A DNA stretch of 64,000 bases from Kluyveromyces lactis (GCF_000002515.2 NC_006042.1:248001-312000); one strand, 5' to 3'. Counted from the stretch's first letter, positions 10,214 to 21,161 are shown. Notes: generated by a model from the sequence alone, not told the origin. Made by a program: numbers and translations.

Positions 10214-13069
10214 CTATAATGTAAAAAGCCCTGTTCTCTTCTTACCGAATGGGTATATAAATAATGTTGATGCAAATAATCCGACAGAGATACCAATTGA
10301 AACTTGAATCATCGTGACACCGAAAGACATGGATCCAGAAAGATCGTCTTGAACGACAGTAGTAGTACTATTGTTCACGATGGCATTGGCACTTTGTACA
10401 CCTGCTAATAGAGAGCTTTGAGATGCAACACCACTTGGCACTTGAACGAAGATAGCTGGCAACATGGCAGAAACAGCAAACCCTTTCCAGATTCTTGAGT
10501 ATAAGTTACCTAATATACCAATAACGAACGCCGCCATAGCAGATGTGAATTCTGTTGAATTTGCAAAATGCTTACCAGAAAAGTACGTCACAACATAACC
10601 ACAACATGAGATGAGTGTCATGACAGGCAACTGCGTCCACCTAGCTTGGTTAATCAAACCCAAACCGATTGAAAAGCAAGGAACAAAGATGAATCTAAAC
10701 CATGGGGAAATGTTCTTTGAACACGAGGTTTCGTTGGTGGCATCATGGTAGATCCAACCAAACAATGCAGCTCCCAATGTAATACCAAAACCTAAAAATA
10801 AGGAGTAGATGATGGCGTAGAACATTCTGACAGCACCGGCAACCAAATTTCTACTTTGAAGTTCCAACGAACCACATAAAATGATATAACCAGGCAAAAT
10901 TAAAGCCAATGAACCTTGAACAGTGGCACCGAAACAAATATTGGAGTTTGGAATAGAACCCAACGCTCTACCGCAAAAACTGACGACAATGGAGGCAGTC
11001 ACTTCAAACACATTGGAGTAAAGATTTGATTTTTGGGATACAATGAACTGCAAGGAACCAACACAAAGCCCGATACCAAACGCGACTGCCATATTAATCC
11101 AATCTCCACCGAATGCAAATGGTGTAACCATTGACGAGCAGAATGCATACAACAGAACTGAGACCCATGGTGGATACAAATTCTTACCAGTCAGAATTCT
11201 GTCAATTTCCATATTGGCATCCTCAACGCTCATAATATCATGAACAACTTGTTTATAAACTGAATGGACACCATGTAATTTCCATAAGTTAAGACCTTGA
11301 TTGCATCTTACCAATTGCACTTCAGATGTTCTGGTAGTCATATCACCGAAAGAAATGATCATACACCCAGGCACATAAAGGAATTGACCGTCAATCTCTA
11401 AGACACGAGAGGTCATTACCATATACTCTTCCAATCTATGGGTAGGGGCACCGTACAACATCAATGCTTTACAGAGACGTAGAATAAATCTTTGCCTTTG
11501 CAACAAGTCCGCAATATGAACGGTGATTCTGGCTTCAGCTGCAGCCTTTTTCTTGAAGTTTTTGGCTTTCACTAAGTTCTTAGCGGCCGCTTTGGGTCTA
11601 GTAGCTTTAAAATTTGGTAAATTCATAGAAGAACCAGATTTGTTAGCGCCAGAAACGTTAGTTTGAGATTTACTATGCTTATGAAATGGATTGTAAATCT
11701 TTTTCCCCGTTTTTTGATCGGATTTTCCAGCTTGATCCACAGGCTCTGGGGTTTGTTCTATCGAGGAATCATTTAAGGAGAGCTGAGACTTTGTGTACTG
11801 ATCGTCTTGATTTTGGTATAGTTTTAGTAAGGATCCCAAAACACCACCTCTAACTCTATCTACTGGTGCAATGTAGGAGCCTTCAATCCCTAAAGGCTCC
11901 AGATCATCAGGATCATCTATATCATCGTAGTGGTTGGTTGCAGGAACATAGAAAGCATCATCTTGGTGAGAAGATACCATAGTCTCCCCGTCCGTTGACT
12001 GATTAAATGGTGATACAGGTTCAAAAGGAGAGGTAACACCCGCTTCTGTTCCGAGATTGTGTTCTCCATTGGGATGTTCTGATGATGCACTTCCAGAGGC
12101 TCCATGTTGTGTACCAGGTGCTGACTTACCAGCCATCATAGAATGTGCTTGAACTATCTGCTGGGCGGTAGCCGCGATATCTGACATTGGAATAGGGTCT
12201 TCAAGATTGTTCTGGCCTGCATTACGTTCATGATCATTTTCTCCCGATGGGTCAGTGTTATTGACAGCTGGAGTCAATCCACCTCCTGTTAAGCTTAAGA
12301 ACTTGGAAAGGAATCCGCCATCTTCCACTTCGTCATCAGCTCCATTCAAATTCCTCATTCCACCTTTTGAATGAGATTCAGCGGAATTTCGACCATCATT
12401 AGTTTCTTGATGTGGGCGAGCAGTTGATCTTCTCCTGAATAGATGTCTAAAATGATCCATCTTACTTTCAGAAGACTGGGTGGAAACTGAATCATCCTGA
12501 TCCTCTTTTTCAGCATCCTTCTCCTCATAGTATTCTCCACCGTCTTGAGTTGCGGTATCTTCAGGAATGATACTTGGGTGTGATTTGAACTGAAGTTTCT
12601 TCGTAACTCCTGATGTTCTTGGTGAAATATCAGCTGGATTCTCACCAGAATCTTTTTGCTCTTGATGTTCTTCCTCCTCCTCATCATCATCATCGAAACA
12701 CCTGGCAGCTCCTGAATTATCTCTGATGGTAGCTATCGCATCATCTTCGATCATCTGTTGTCTACGATTGCCAGACTCTGTATTGGATGCAGTTCTGGGT
12801 GAATATCTTGCGTCAGAGGAACCGACGTTTGTCCTGTTTGCCCTGTTTAATTCATCTGTGGACCCTCCGGAGGGTCTAAAACTGGGTAAATTCAGCTGAG
12901 AGCTAGACACGTAATTCGAACTTGGTCCTGCTTCATCCTCACTTGAACTTGAGTCGTCAGCTCTTCTCTCAGATCTATTCGAAGGCTGCTGTGGCTTCTT
13001 ACGGAGTAAATTGAATCCAAACTTTTCATGATTGTTCTTGTCACCATTGTTTCCATAGGATGACGACAT
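10214..13069 (-). CDS. PRM10: Pheromone-regulated membrane protein 10 family (ThrE-type transporter), undivided form
   Basis: A single 951-residue ORF. The N-terminal half is a polar, acidic, Ser/Asp/Glu-rich cytosolic region (about residues 1-490). The C-terminal half begins at about residue 515 (ILRLCKALMLYGAPTHRLEEY), the hallmark of the ThrE/DUF1212 threonine-serine exporter family, and continues into about ten hydrophobic segments. In S. cerevisiae two adjacent ORFs, YJL107C and PRM10/YJL108C (each under 400 aa), together cover this region, so the gene here looks like the undivided ancestral form. The neighbour IME2 (YJL106W) confirms position. Substrate and cellular membrane are unproven. 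A perfect pheromone-response box (ATGAAACA, 13893-13900) lies about 0.8 kb upstream, too far for confidence. Confidence 0.88.
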   Translation of the reverse strand: MSSSYGNNGDKNNHEKFGFNLLRKKPQQPSNRSERRADDSSSSEDEAGPSSNYVSSSQLNLPSFRPSGGSTDELNRANRTNVGSSDARYSPRTASNTESGNRRQQMIEDDAIATIRDNSGAARCFDDDDEEEEEHQEQKDSGENPADISPRTSGVTKKLQFKSHPSIIPEDTATQDGGEYYEEKDAEKEDQDDSVSTQSSESKMDHFRHLFRRRSTARPHQETNDGRNSAESHSKGGMRNLNGADDEVEDGGFLSKFLSLTGGGLTPAVNNTDPSGENDHERNAGQNNLEDPIPMSDIAATAQQIVQAHSMMAGKSAPGTQHGASGSASSEHPNGEHNLGTEAGVTSPFEPVSPFNQSTDGETMVSSHQDDAFYVPATNHYDDIDDPDDLEPLGIEGSYIAPVDRVRGGVLGSLLKLYQNQDDQYTKSQLSLNDSSIEQTPEPVDQAGKSDQKTGKKIYNPFHKHSKSQTNVSGANKSGSSMNLPNFKATRPKAAAKNLVKAKNFKKKAAAEARITVHIADLLQRQRFILRLCKALMLYGAPTHRLEEYMVMTSRVLEIDGQFLYVPGCMIISFGDMTTRTSEVQLVRCNQGLNLWKLHGVHSVYKQVVHDIMSVEDANMEIDRILTGKNLYPPWVSVLLYAFCSSMVTPFAFGGDWINMAVAFGIGLCVGSLQFIVSQKSNLYSNVFEVTASIVVSFCGRALGSIPNSNICFGATVQGSLALILPGYIILCGSLELQSRNLVAGAVRMFYAIIYSLFLGFGITLGAALFGWIYHDATNETSCSKNISPWFRFIFVPCFSIGLGLINQARWTQLPVMTLISCCGYVVTYFSGKHFANSTEFTSAMAAFVIGILGNLYSRIWKGFAVSAMLPAIFVQVPSGVASQSSLLAGVQSANAIVNNSTTTVVQDDLSGSMSFGVTMIQVSIGISVGLFASTLFIYPFGKKRTGLFTL

Positions 13070-16000
13070 TACGGATTGTTCTGTATTATTTCTGGGATTT
13101 CACTCGTCAATTCTATTGCATTTGACCGCTGCTGAGACGGATACACCATAAAATGGGAGAGTATAAATCAATTTTGATCTTAAAGATCCCTTCTATATAT
13201 ATATATATGTATTAATATATGATACATAATTCCACACATTTAACAATATTTTTATTACTATGTCATTGAAGAATGTGAGGACTGTACAGATTACGTACGG
13301 CTTTTGCTTCAAAAGATTATGAATTTATAATTGGAAAAAAAAAAACGTTGAAGATTCATACTCTATTCGAACCATCTACGGTTACTTTATTGGCTGTGCA
13401 ACCATAAAGAAACTACAATCAAAAAAATCAAGATGAGATGAGGAGCCGGATCAGGGCAGATGAACCATGAACCGATCCAGCAACTAAATTGCATCAACAC
13501 AGGCGCCAAAAAATATATATTAATCTATTCTATTGTCTAACTTCTACTTATGCTTGCGGTAATCGAAATCACACACTAACACCCAGGCTGCAGTCGTTGA
13601 AAGGATCAAATGACGTTAACGTTACTGACTTTTGAATTATTATCTCCTTTAAGTATTTCCGGTTTGTAGCTGTCTCTGGTTGCTACCAGCCTATTCTCAC
13701 TGAGCGTTGCTGTCAGTCGAGATTTTTTAATTGTTTTGCAATTGATTTCTTTTCCGCAGTGTAATCGTTTCAGTGGTAACATAGAAGAAGCTGAGAGTAC
13801 ACTATGATTTGCTTTTTCCGCAATGTCGTTTTTTTTTTCTTTTCGTTTTTTTTTTCGTGTAACCACTCATGACGTAAGGAACAAGAATCACTATGAAACA
13901 GGGAAGAAAAGCGTGGACATTAGTTACAGATGCCAGGGACGTCGAGTGTCAAAGGAGCCAAAGTTTACACAAGGTATAAATAGAAACTCCATTAAAAGAC
14001 GTTATGTGATCTAGTCACGTGACTACAAGACCCCTTCACAAATCAAAACTTAAATCACCATACTTCGTATGCTTTGTGCTGAATGGGCCATACATAGCAA
14101 ATTGACTACTGGTGGAAGAAGGTGCATAGCTGAAAACTGCTGAAATGAGACTATAGGTAAATGGAATATAGTGAAAGCTTGACATTACGAGGCTGGACAT
14201 CCCGATATCAATTAATAGACCTTTACTCTTTTGGGAAAGGGAGAAAATTGAATAGGTTTAGTGGCAATGGCGGTTAAAATCCCTAAATGAAGGTAGGGAA
14301 GGAGGCTTATCTTGCAGACAAGAAAATACATTGTAGAGCAGGGAAACTTAATACATTTTTTGCTCCTTCGGATTCAGATGCCCAAATAAGTCTGGAAAGA
14401 TGACATATCACTTTAAAATACCATATCGATACGTAACTGTGCATTCTTTTATAGGTTACTATCGTGTATAGTAGTTTTATAGATCATGGTTCTCCATTAT
14501 GTTGGTACGGAGAAGCAGTGAGTAACTTAAGGAAGTAATTTGTCATGCGCGATGCATCGATCTTCCAGCATTTTTGTGCTTTAAGTTCATTAGTTAGCCT
14601 GTAAATCAAATTCTTAGTGTATTAATCCAGAGGAATCTTCTCACTTTGCAGGTTACGGAAGAGAAGTTCATTCATTGTGAGCACCTCGACTAGGATTAAA
14701 CGGTGAATCCAAAGGTGATTTGCAACAGAATCCTAATTTACCGATGCATAGCAGTCATGCGTCGTCCAATAATTAACATATTGTCGTACTTCATCCAATT
14801 TACACATAAATGATTCATTTACTGCCATAAGGGGGGCAGGGCGTTTCTACTGAAGCTATTAAAGGAAATTCGGTATTATCTATATCGGTAAGTTTAGCCG
14901 CCATATTTTCTTGAAAAATTTTCCTTTCAGTTGTTGTAGCCAAACTGTGGGGAAGGGAGAACTATGGTCAGAAGCGATCGCAATGTTTACCACTCACATC
15001 ATGACGTGCAATAGGTGCGCCATATTGGGTCATATATAAATTACTAGTATACTTAAATTTTTGTCGGTACTTCTTAGCAGAATCTCTAGTGGGCCCCAAT
15101 CTTTTCGGCGCTTACACTGCAGAATTCGGCAAATGCTGCATTTTCGGTAAATGTGCCTGTACTTAACCCCTTTATATCCAAATTATTCGATTGATCTATT
15201 AATACATAGGTTAGTATGTACATATCTTCCGCTCCCATCCTGTCCCGTTTAATTCCCGTAGCCAATCTTGCCGAACCTTTCTTCCCCTTAATCTAACTCT
15301 CTAGAAGTTGTTCGTGCCCGGTAATATTTGGAGGGGTACAATCCGATCATTTTAAAGTATATGGAGAATCAATTAATAAATTAGATTTTTAATGGTTTGT
15401 ATATTGAGTTTCCCTTATCGTAGACTCACCCCTCCCCTATACCGCTATACATGGATTTATCGCCTTGTACAGGAACACTTATCAGCTTGTAGATCTGGAT
15501 TTTTTTTTTTATTGCTGAAAAGAAGAATACATCCTTTGCACCAGAATTAGGCGCCGACATGTTGGAATTCTTTTGTGGAATATATAAAGGATGCGTTATT
15601 CAAAGGATCTCCTTTAATTTTGAATCTTTTTGTGTTCTCATCTTCTAATTACCGTATTGCTGTCAGTTATGTGTATCTTTTTAAGTTATGTATCAATTGT
15701 GAACGAAGGAAACCACATGCATATTTGCAGCAGAAGGAACAAATTTCACACTTACTTTTACTAGGATCGATAGTGGCTAACTGAAGCTCCTGTTGTTCTG
15801 TTTTGAAGTTTTACATTGAAAAAGTGTTTTAGTATATAACAACTAGACACAGCATCGCCTTTTCACTTTTTGAGATCAAAGGTATTATCGTTGTTTGAGT
15901 TTCATTTTGAAACTGCATATTAAGAGAGTGTTAATATATCAGGATTATTGTTTTTCTGTTTTTCTATTTTTCTCGATTCTATCCTATACAGCATTATCTA

Positions 16001-16289
16001 AGGTGTCAGATTTCAGAGATTTCAGACATTCGATAAATTTTTTTTTTCTAAAAAAGTTAGAATAAAGAGAGCGGTACAAAAAGGCAAAAACGGCACTCAG
16101 AAGACACAAAACGAAACACTCCAATAGGTGTCAGTTTTAGGAATCCTGTAATAAAAGCCGACACAAAAAAAGCATAAGATTAGTTATAAAATCAACCAAA
16201 AAAAAAGTGCTTCTAATTTATTACCGCGTAATTGAATCTTAAAACACAAGATTAATCGTTACATTTTAAAATAAAATTCACTAGAATAT
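13070..16289. promoter_or_regulatory. 3.2 kb gene-free divergent region upstream of IME2 and PRM10
   Basis: No ORF here looks real: the longest are a Lys-rich 86-codon and a 69-codon frame without family features. Motifs seen: a URS1-like Ume6 site TAGCCGCCA at 14895-14903, an AAACTGTGG Met31/32-type core at about 14943-14951, GTCACGTGAC at 14014-14023, ATGAAACA at 13893-13900, a TA repeat at 13193-13208, and TATAAA at 16185-16190 about 100 bp before the first IME2 ATG. IME2 of S. cerevisiae is silenced and then activated through URS1-bound Ume6, so the URS1 match is meaningful although it lies about 1.4 kb upstream. Confidence 0.45.
14895..14903 (-). promoter_or_regulatory. URS1-like Ume6 site upstream of IME2
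   Basis: TAGCCGCCA matches the reverse of the URS1 core GGCGGCTA, with one change from the full consensus at the edge. Ume6 recruits Rpd3/Sin3 to such sites in mitotic cells and Ime1 in meiosis. The distance to IME2 (about 1.4 kb) is larger than in S. cerevisiae, so assignment is tentative. Confidence 0.4.
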
Positions 16290-18596
16290 TTGTCAATCAA
16301 CTACTTCAATAAAGCAAAGAAGAACAAAATGCCAGCTTTAACTTTGACCACAGCAGATTCCTTCATACCCCCAGATGTTAATAACCCTCCATTCTATATT
16401 CCGCTCAAGAATATCGATGCTAGATATAACGTAATTCAGGAATTGGGGAAAGGATCCTTCGGATCTGTGACATTGGCCGAGACAATGTACGATATGAACA
16501 GTTCAGCCACCCAAATTTCCTCAATGTACCCAGAAACTTTGATGGATCAAACTCTTATCAGAAACGTCGAACAAGAAAACTGGTACTATAAGAAAAAGGG
16601 TATAGTGGCAATCAAAACAATGATGAATAGATTACCAACATTGCATGACTATACAAGAGTCAGAGAGATCAAATTCATATTGCAAATTCCTGCACACAAA
16701 AATTTGGTTACCATATACGAGATGTTCATTGATGATTCTTTGTATCACCTTCACATTGTAATGGAATGCATGGAGCAGAACATTTATCAATTGATGAAAC
16801 ATAGGAAAAGAAGAGTGTTTTCCCTACCTACTTTGAGGTCGATATTATTCCAAATATTAGCAGGAATTAAACATATTCATGATCACGATTTTTTCCATAG
16901 AGATATCAAACCGGAGAATATCTTGATATCGCCATCTCATAGGTACTTCAGCAAGAAATGGTTGGAAGATGATAATTATTCGGATAATTACGTGGTGAAA
17001 TTGGCTGATTACGGTTTGGCAAGACATGTGAATAACAGATCACCTTATACCACCTATGTGTCGACCCGTTGGTATAGGTCACCAGAAATTCTTCTTAGAA
17101 AAGGATACTATTCCAAACCGTTGGATATTTGGGCGTATGGTTGTGTTGTTGTCGAACTAGCCACCTTTTCACCACTATTTCCCGGTTCTGACGAAACCGA
17201 TCAAATATGGAGGATTCTAGATTTATTGGGCTCCCCAGATCATTCTATCAATGGAAAGGAGCACTTTGGGGGTTCATGGCTGGATTCAAAACCATTATAC
17301 CAAGCTTTGAACTATGAATTCCCATACGTAGAAGGGAAAACGATAAGGGATGTTCTACCAAACCCACAATTGGAAGATCTATATGATGTGGTTACATCTT
17401 GCCTAAAGTGGAATCCAAGTGAAAGGGCTACTGCAAACGAAATATGTGCATTGCCATACTTCAAGGAATACGTGATGAGAGAAGCATCTTTGGCAAAGAC
17501 AAATAACGGAACCGCATCCAAAAATAAGGATAATACAGCTTTGGCAAATAAACTTGCAGCAAATCCATCAATATCAAACCAATGGAGTCGTATTCTTTCT
17601 GGACTACCACATAACCCGGAATTGGGCATTGTTCCTAGTTTTAACTCTCCACAGAAGTTACCAAAGGTTCAAAAGAACAATCAAATGAATTGTGTAACAG
17701 ATAAAAGCCAACAGCAACCGCGAAGAGGAGGAGTTGCCTCATGGTTCAAATTTTCCACGCAGAAAAACCACGTTAACATCAATCCAAATACAAACAATGA
17801 TGAGAAAATCCTTACTAGTGTTAACACGAATACAAATAGCCAGAAGAATCAAGGAATTGTAGAAAAAAAACAGCAGGAACAACAGGTAAATGCTCACAAC
17901 GAGAGGCTAGATAGCTCTACAAACGCTAATGGTAACAGTATTCCTGATATAAATCTCATAGGACATGCCAACAATGATAATGAGGTATTCACTATTGAGC
18001 TGGATGATAGCATGGAGACTATGACAGGATCTGATCAAATTTCTAAGGAATTAAATGACAAAATAGAGCTTTATCAAGACACCACAAATCAGATGAACCC
18101 ACCAACTCTGGATGTTGATGACGATGACGATGAACATGATTCGATTGACATGGACCATGAGAATTATAGGATTCAGGTGTTGGACGAATTTGATACTGAT
18201 GAGAACTTGGAACATGAAATTAGAGCGACCGACAAAGATGAAAACAATGAAGTTGCCGTTGATAAGATGAAGATCTCCAATCAAGGAGAAGACGAAGATG
18301 ATGCAGATAGTCTTCTAAACTATTATCAGGATATGATGGCTAAGAAATTACCACTTAACAAAAACAAAGGTAATTACATGCATTCGAATGGACCAGCGGG
18401 TCCTACACTATCAGATCAAATGGCAATAGACGATTCACTTGATCTACAAGAACAGATCCCAAGAAATCTGCTGGAGAGGGCAGTACAGCAAAGAGTTTTA
18501 GATTGTCTTTTAGATCCATCGGAACATGCATCTCAAAACCTGATTCAAACCTCTAACTCCCACAATCATACATTCCAAGATGGATTAAGTTTCTGA
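16290..18596 (+). CDS. IME2: Meiosis-specific CDK-like protein kinase Ime2
   Basis: A 768-residue Ser/Thr kinase of the RCK/Ime2 group; S. cerevisiae Ime2 has 645. The Gly loop GKGSFGSV is at 53-60, the catalytic Lys at 109 (VAIKTMM), HRDIKPEN at 203-210, a DYG in place of the usual DFG at 240-242, and the T-loop TTYVSTRWYR from 254 with the dual-phosphorylation TxY. The C-terminal ~370 residues are Asn/Asp-rich and disordered, as in yeast Ime2. That tail controls its turnover and accounts for the extra length. Role: entry into meiotic S phase and NDT80 activation. The first ATG is used; a second in-frame ATG at 16329 gives an N-terminus closer in length to S. cerevisiae and is equally possible. 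A TATAAA lies about 100 bp upstream. Confidence 0.95.
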   Translation: MSINYFNKAKKNKMPALTLTTADSFIPPDVNNPPFYIPLKNIDARYNVIQELGKGSFGSVTLAETMYDMNSSATQISSMYPETLMDQTLIRNVEQENWYYKKKGIVAIKTMMNRLPTLHDYTRVREIKFILQIPAHKNLVTIYEMFIDDSLYHLHIVMECMEQNIYQLMKHRKRRVFSLPTLRSILFQILAGIKHIHDHDFFHRDIKPENILISPSHRYFSKKWLEDDNYSDNYVVKLADYGLARHVNNRSPYTTYVSTRWYRSPEILLRKGYYSKPLDIWAYGCVVVELATFSPLFPGSDETDQIWRILDLLGSPDHSINGKEHFGGSWLDSKPLYQALNYEFPYVEGKTIRDVLPNPQLEDLYDVVTSCLKWNPSERATANEICALPYFKEYVMREASLAKTNNGTASKNKDNTALANKLAANPSISNQWSRILSGLPHNPELGIVPSFNSPQKLPKVQKNNQMNCVTDKSQQQPRRGGVASWFKFSTQKNHVNINPNTNNDEKILTSVNTNTNSQKNQGIVEKKQQEQQVNAHNERLDSSTNANGNSIPDINLIGHANNDNEVFTIELDDSMETMTGSDQISKELNDKIELYQDTTNQMNPPTLDVDDDDDEHDSIDMDHENYRIQVLDEFDTDENLEHEIRATDKDENNEVAVDKMKISNQGEDEDDADSLLNYYQDMMAKKLPLNKNKGNYMHSNGPAGPTLSDQMAIDDSLDLQEQIPRNLLERAVQQRVLDCLLDPSEHASQNLIQTSNSHNHTFQDGLSF

Positions 18597-19099
18597 TCGT
18601 AGAACAAAGAACAGCAGGCTGTTCCTCTCTTTCAGTTCTACTCGTTGAAATTTCTTTCAACAACGCTTTACCTGGTCCTCTTCCCATTCATTTATACCGT
18701 TTATAATATCCACACACACACACACACATATTCACCTTTTGTACCTGCTAGCTCATAAGTTTTAACATAACTTGCTTCTATTATTTCCTTTATAACTTGT
18801 TGGATACAGGACAGAAATGCCGACAACTCTTTCACTCTATAACATGGTACTTCTACTTGATTTACCTCTTATGTACACTATTATCCTTACTGTCTTTGTT
18901 TACTATCTCAAGTTTTTTTTTTTTTTCTTGGTAAACTGTTCCTATCAGCTCCGAGGTCCGATGATTCAAAATCTTTCGAGCCATCAACTTTACATTGTAC
19001 TTCAAAGTCTTTATAAAGAAGAACTTCGGTTAAGAAAGAACATAGATAATATATTCAACTATACAGCTTTCCTCACATTAGACAGGCAGCGAACCGGAA
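18597..19099. promoter_or_regulatory. IME2-FAD oxidase intergenic region
   Basis: Holds a (CA)9 microsatellite at 18711-18728 and a T-rich run at about 18913-18929. A 98-codon frame overlapping this stretch is hydrophobic low-complexity and is judged spurious. It presumably includes the IME2 3' end and the oxidase promoter. Confidence 0.35.
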
Positions 19100-20401
19100 A
19101 TGTCCAATTATGATGTTGTCATTGTTGGCGCGGGTATATTTGGATTAAGTACTGCTGTGCAATTGGCTCGTTCCAAATATAAAGTTGTGGTGGTTGATAA
19201 GTTTCAAATTCCATCGCAGTTAAGTGCGTCCTGTGATTATAATAAAATTGTTAGACTAGAGTACAACGATGAAGTCTACGCTGCACTAGCAGTGGAAGCA
19301 ATGGGATACTGGCACGGTGAAAGTGACAAATTTTTGCCTCGAGGAATGCTGCATGATTGTTACTCTCATTGTGGTAGATTGAGTGCAATTCAAGATAAGA
19401 ATACAAGCAGATATGCTTTCGATAATGACAGTTTACAACTTCTACAAACAAAGTTTAATAAGTGTAAAACTGTGGAACTACATAAAGAGTTAACTTGTGG
19501 TGGTAAGTTCCCTCAGTTTTCTCATAGTCAACGCTACGATGAGATTCGTTACAATCCAGACTGTGGTATTGGTTTGGCTAGGGATTCACTAGTGACCATG
19601 AAAAATTATGCTGAATCATTAGGCGTCGTATTTCATGAAAATGATGGAGCCGTGAGTGTGTCAGCGGGCACTGTTCAATGTGAATCTGGCAGAAAATTCC
19701 TTGGACACAAAATTATTGTTGCATGTGGTGCTAATACTGTATCACTTCTGCCTATGTATGGTCAGATCAGGGCTACTGGGTTATATGTAGGCCATATTCA
19801 ACTGACGGACAAAGAATATCAAAAGTTAAAGGATATTCCAGTGGTCTTCAACAGTAGCTTAGGATATCTGTTCCCTCCAGATAAGCACACCAGGATATTG
19901 AAGATTTGCACTAGTGCGATGTCTGCATATGATGATATGAGCAACAAATCAAGAGCGGTCTATCGGGCCCTACAGCCCGATGCGGCACCCAGTGTACCAA
20001 TAGAGGCAGTCGTGCGTATAAGAACAGTACTAGGTAAATATCTACCGGATCTAGTCTTCGATACCAAAAGAAAGTCAAAGTTAAGGGATATCATTGATTG
20101 TAAGATATGCTGGATCAGTGACACATCAAATTCTGACTTCATTATAGACATGATCCCCGACCTGAAAAACGTGTATGTATGTTGTGGAGACTCGGGACAT
20201 GCTTACAAGTTTCTTCCTAACATCGGAAGCTACGTACAGCAGAAAATAGAAGGAAGATTAGCACCAATACTGGCACACAAGTGGAGGTACAGGGAAAGTG
20301 ATTGGAACGGTACGGAAATCGAATGGAGAGTAGAACCCGAAAAGAAAGCATTACAAGAAATAGAATGGTACCAAGAAAGTTACGGCACCCCAAGACTGTA
20401 A
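19100..20401 (+). CDS. FAD-dependent amine oxidase, sarcosine / pipecolate / fructosyl-amino-acid oxidase family
   Basis: A 433-residue flavoenzyme of the DAO/MSOX fold. The N-terminal dinucleotide motif GAGIFG is at 10-15, with an acidic residue ending the second strand (VVVVD). An NKIVR block at 48-52 is typical of fungal fructosyl-amino-acid and L-pipecolate/saccharopine oxidases. Near the C-terminus, CKICW (Cys337) followed by DFIID and GDSGHAYKF matches the covalent-flavin Cys and FAD-binding region of monomeric sarcosine oxidases. It would oxidise a secondary amine and release hydrogen peroxide. The protein ends in PRL, only a weak peroxisomal PTS1. S. cerevisiae has no gene here between IME2 and SET4, so this is an accessory gene or a loss in that lineage. 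The substrate is unknown. Confidence 0.85.
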   Translation: MSNYDVVIVGAGIFGLSTAVQLARSKYKVVVVDKFQIPSQLSASCDYNKIVRLEYNDEVYAALAVEAMGYWHGESDKFLPRGMLHDCYSHCGRLSAIQDKNTSRYAFDNDSLQLLQTKFNKCKTVELHKELTCGGKFPQFSHSQRYDEIRYNPDCGIGLARDSLVTMKNYAESLGVVFHENDGAVSVSAGTVQCESGRKFLGHKIIVACGANTVSLLPMYGQIRATGLYVGHIQLTDKEYQKLKDIPVVFNSSLGYLFPPDKHTRILKICTSAMSAYDDMSNKSRAVYRALQPDAAPSVPIEAVVRIRTVLGKYLPDLVFDTKRKSKLRDIIDCKICWISDTSNSDFIIDMIPDLKNVYVCCGDSGHAYKFLPNIGSYVQQKIEGRLAPILAHKWRYRESDWNGTEIEWRVEPEKKALQEIEWYQESYGTPRL

Positions 20402-21161
20402 CCTTTCCGGCAATTGATATTATGCAGCAACAGAGTAATATATTGCATGGCAATTGTGGATCTGTTGGCAGTAAACCGGTATTTAAATATAAGTAATAAA
20501 GAAAAAGAAAAAGTATCTACAGCTTGGTACATGTAGTAGTAACACAATCTTGCGTTCAGCGATATGTTCACCCACAGCTTTGCGTTAAACGAAAACGGTA
20601 CTGCTACTAACCGTGCTTTTGCACCTTGTTTATTGTTTACAACTCATCGGCTCTTCATTATTCAAGGTACGACATTTTTCACCGTTTAACGACAAAATTT
20701 TGAAAATCAACAACATTAACTATCTTTCTAAAAATTGACAAACGAAGGATGAATAAACATGTTAATAAGGAACGAAACGAAACGACCAGCCCAGACATAT
20801 TGAGTGTCTAATTAGCTCTCGTCAATAAGGTACTCGCACATATCTCTTTCACGAAGTAACCGTTGGCAAACTTGATAGAACAGCTGTACGAGGATCAGAA
20901 AGGGCCGTTTAATTTTTCCTGTTGGGTTTGATTCAGAACGTATAGACTGTTTTAGCTGTGCTTTCTATACTTCGATAGCTCGGACAACAAGCATACTAGG
21001 CCCTGAAAACAGGGATCCCTTTTAAGATAAAGAAGGGTATATAAGTATATCAAGCTGGGCAAGTTAGGACATCTTTATTAATATTAAGGTACCGACTTTT
21101 CATTCAATTTCAAATATTCAAATCAAATACCGCAATACAAGAAGGAAATATACAGTAAACG
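20402..21161. promoter_or_regulatory. FAD oxidase-SET3/4 intergenic region
   Basis: 760 bp with no supported gene. A TACTAAC branch-point-like heptamer occurs at about 20605, but no matching 5' splice site or exon is evident. The last 150 bp before the SET gene are AT-rich, with TATA-like text at about 21038-21045. Confidence 0.3.

Noticed and set aside
13606-14014. Lys-rich 86- and 63-codon frames upstream of IME2
   Set aside because: They arise from an oligo-A/T tract and overlap each other on opposite strands; no protein features.
18817-19113. 98-codon frame before the FAD oxidase
   Set aside because: Phe/Leu-rich because it reads through a T-run, and it overlaps the oxidase start.
20604-20611. 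TACTAAC branch-point heptamer between the FAD oxidase and SET3/4
   Set aside because: No GTATGT donor upstream in a coding frame and no downstream exon; chance match.
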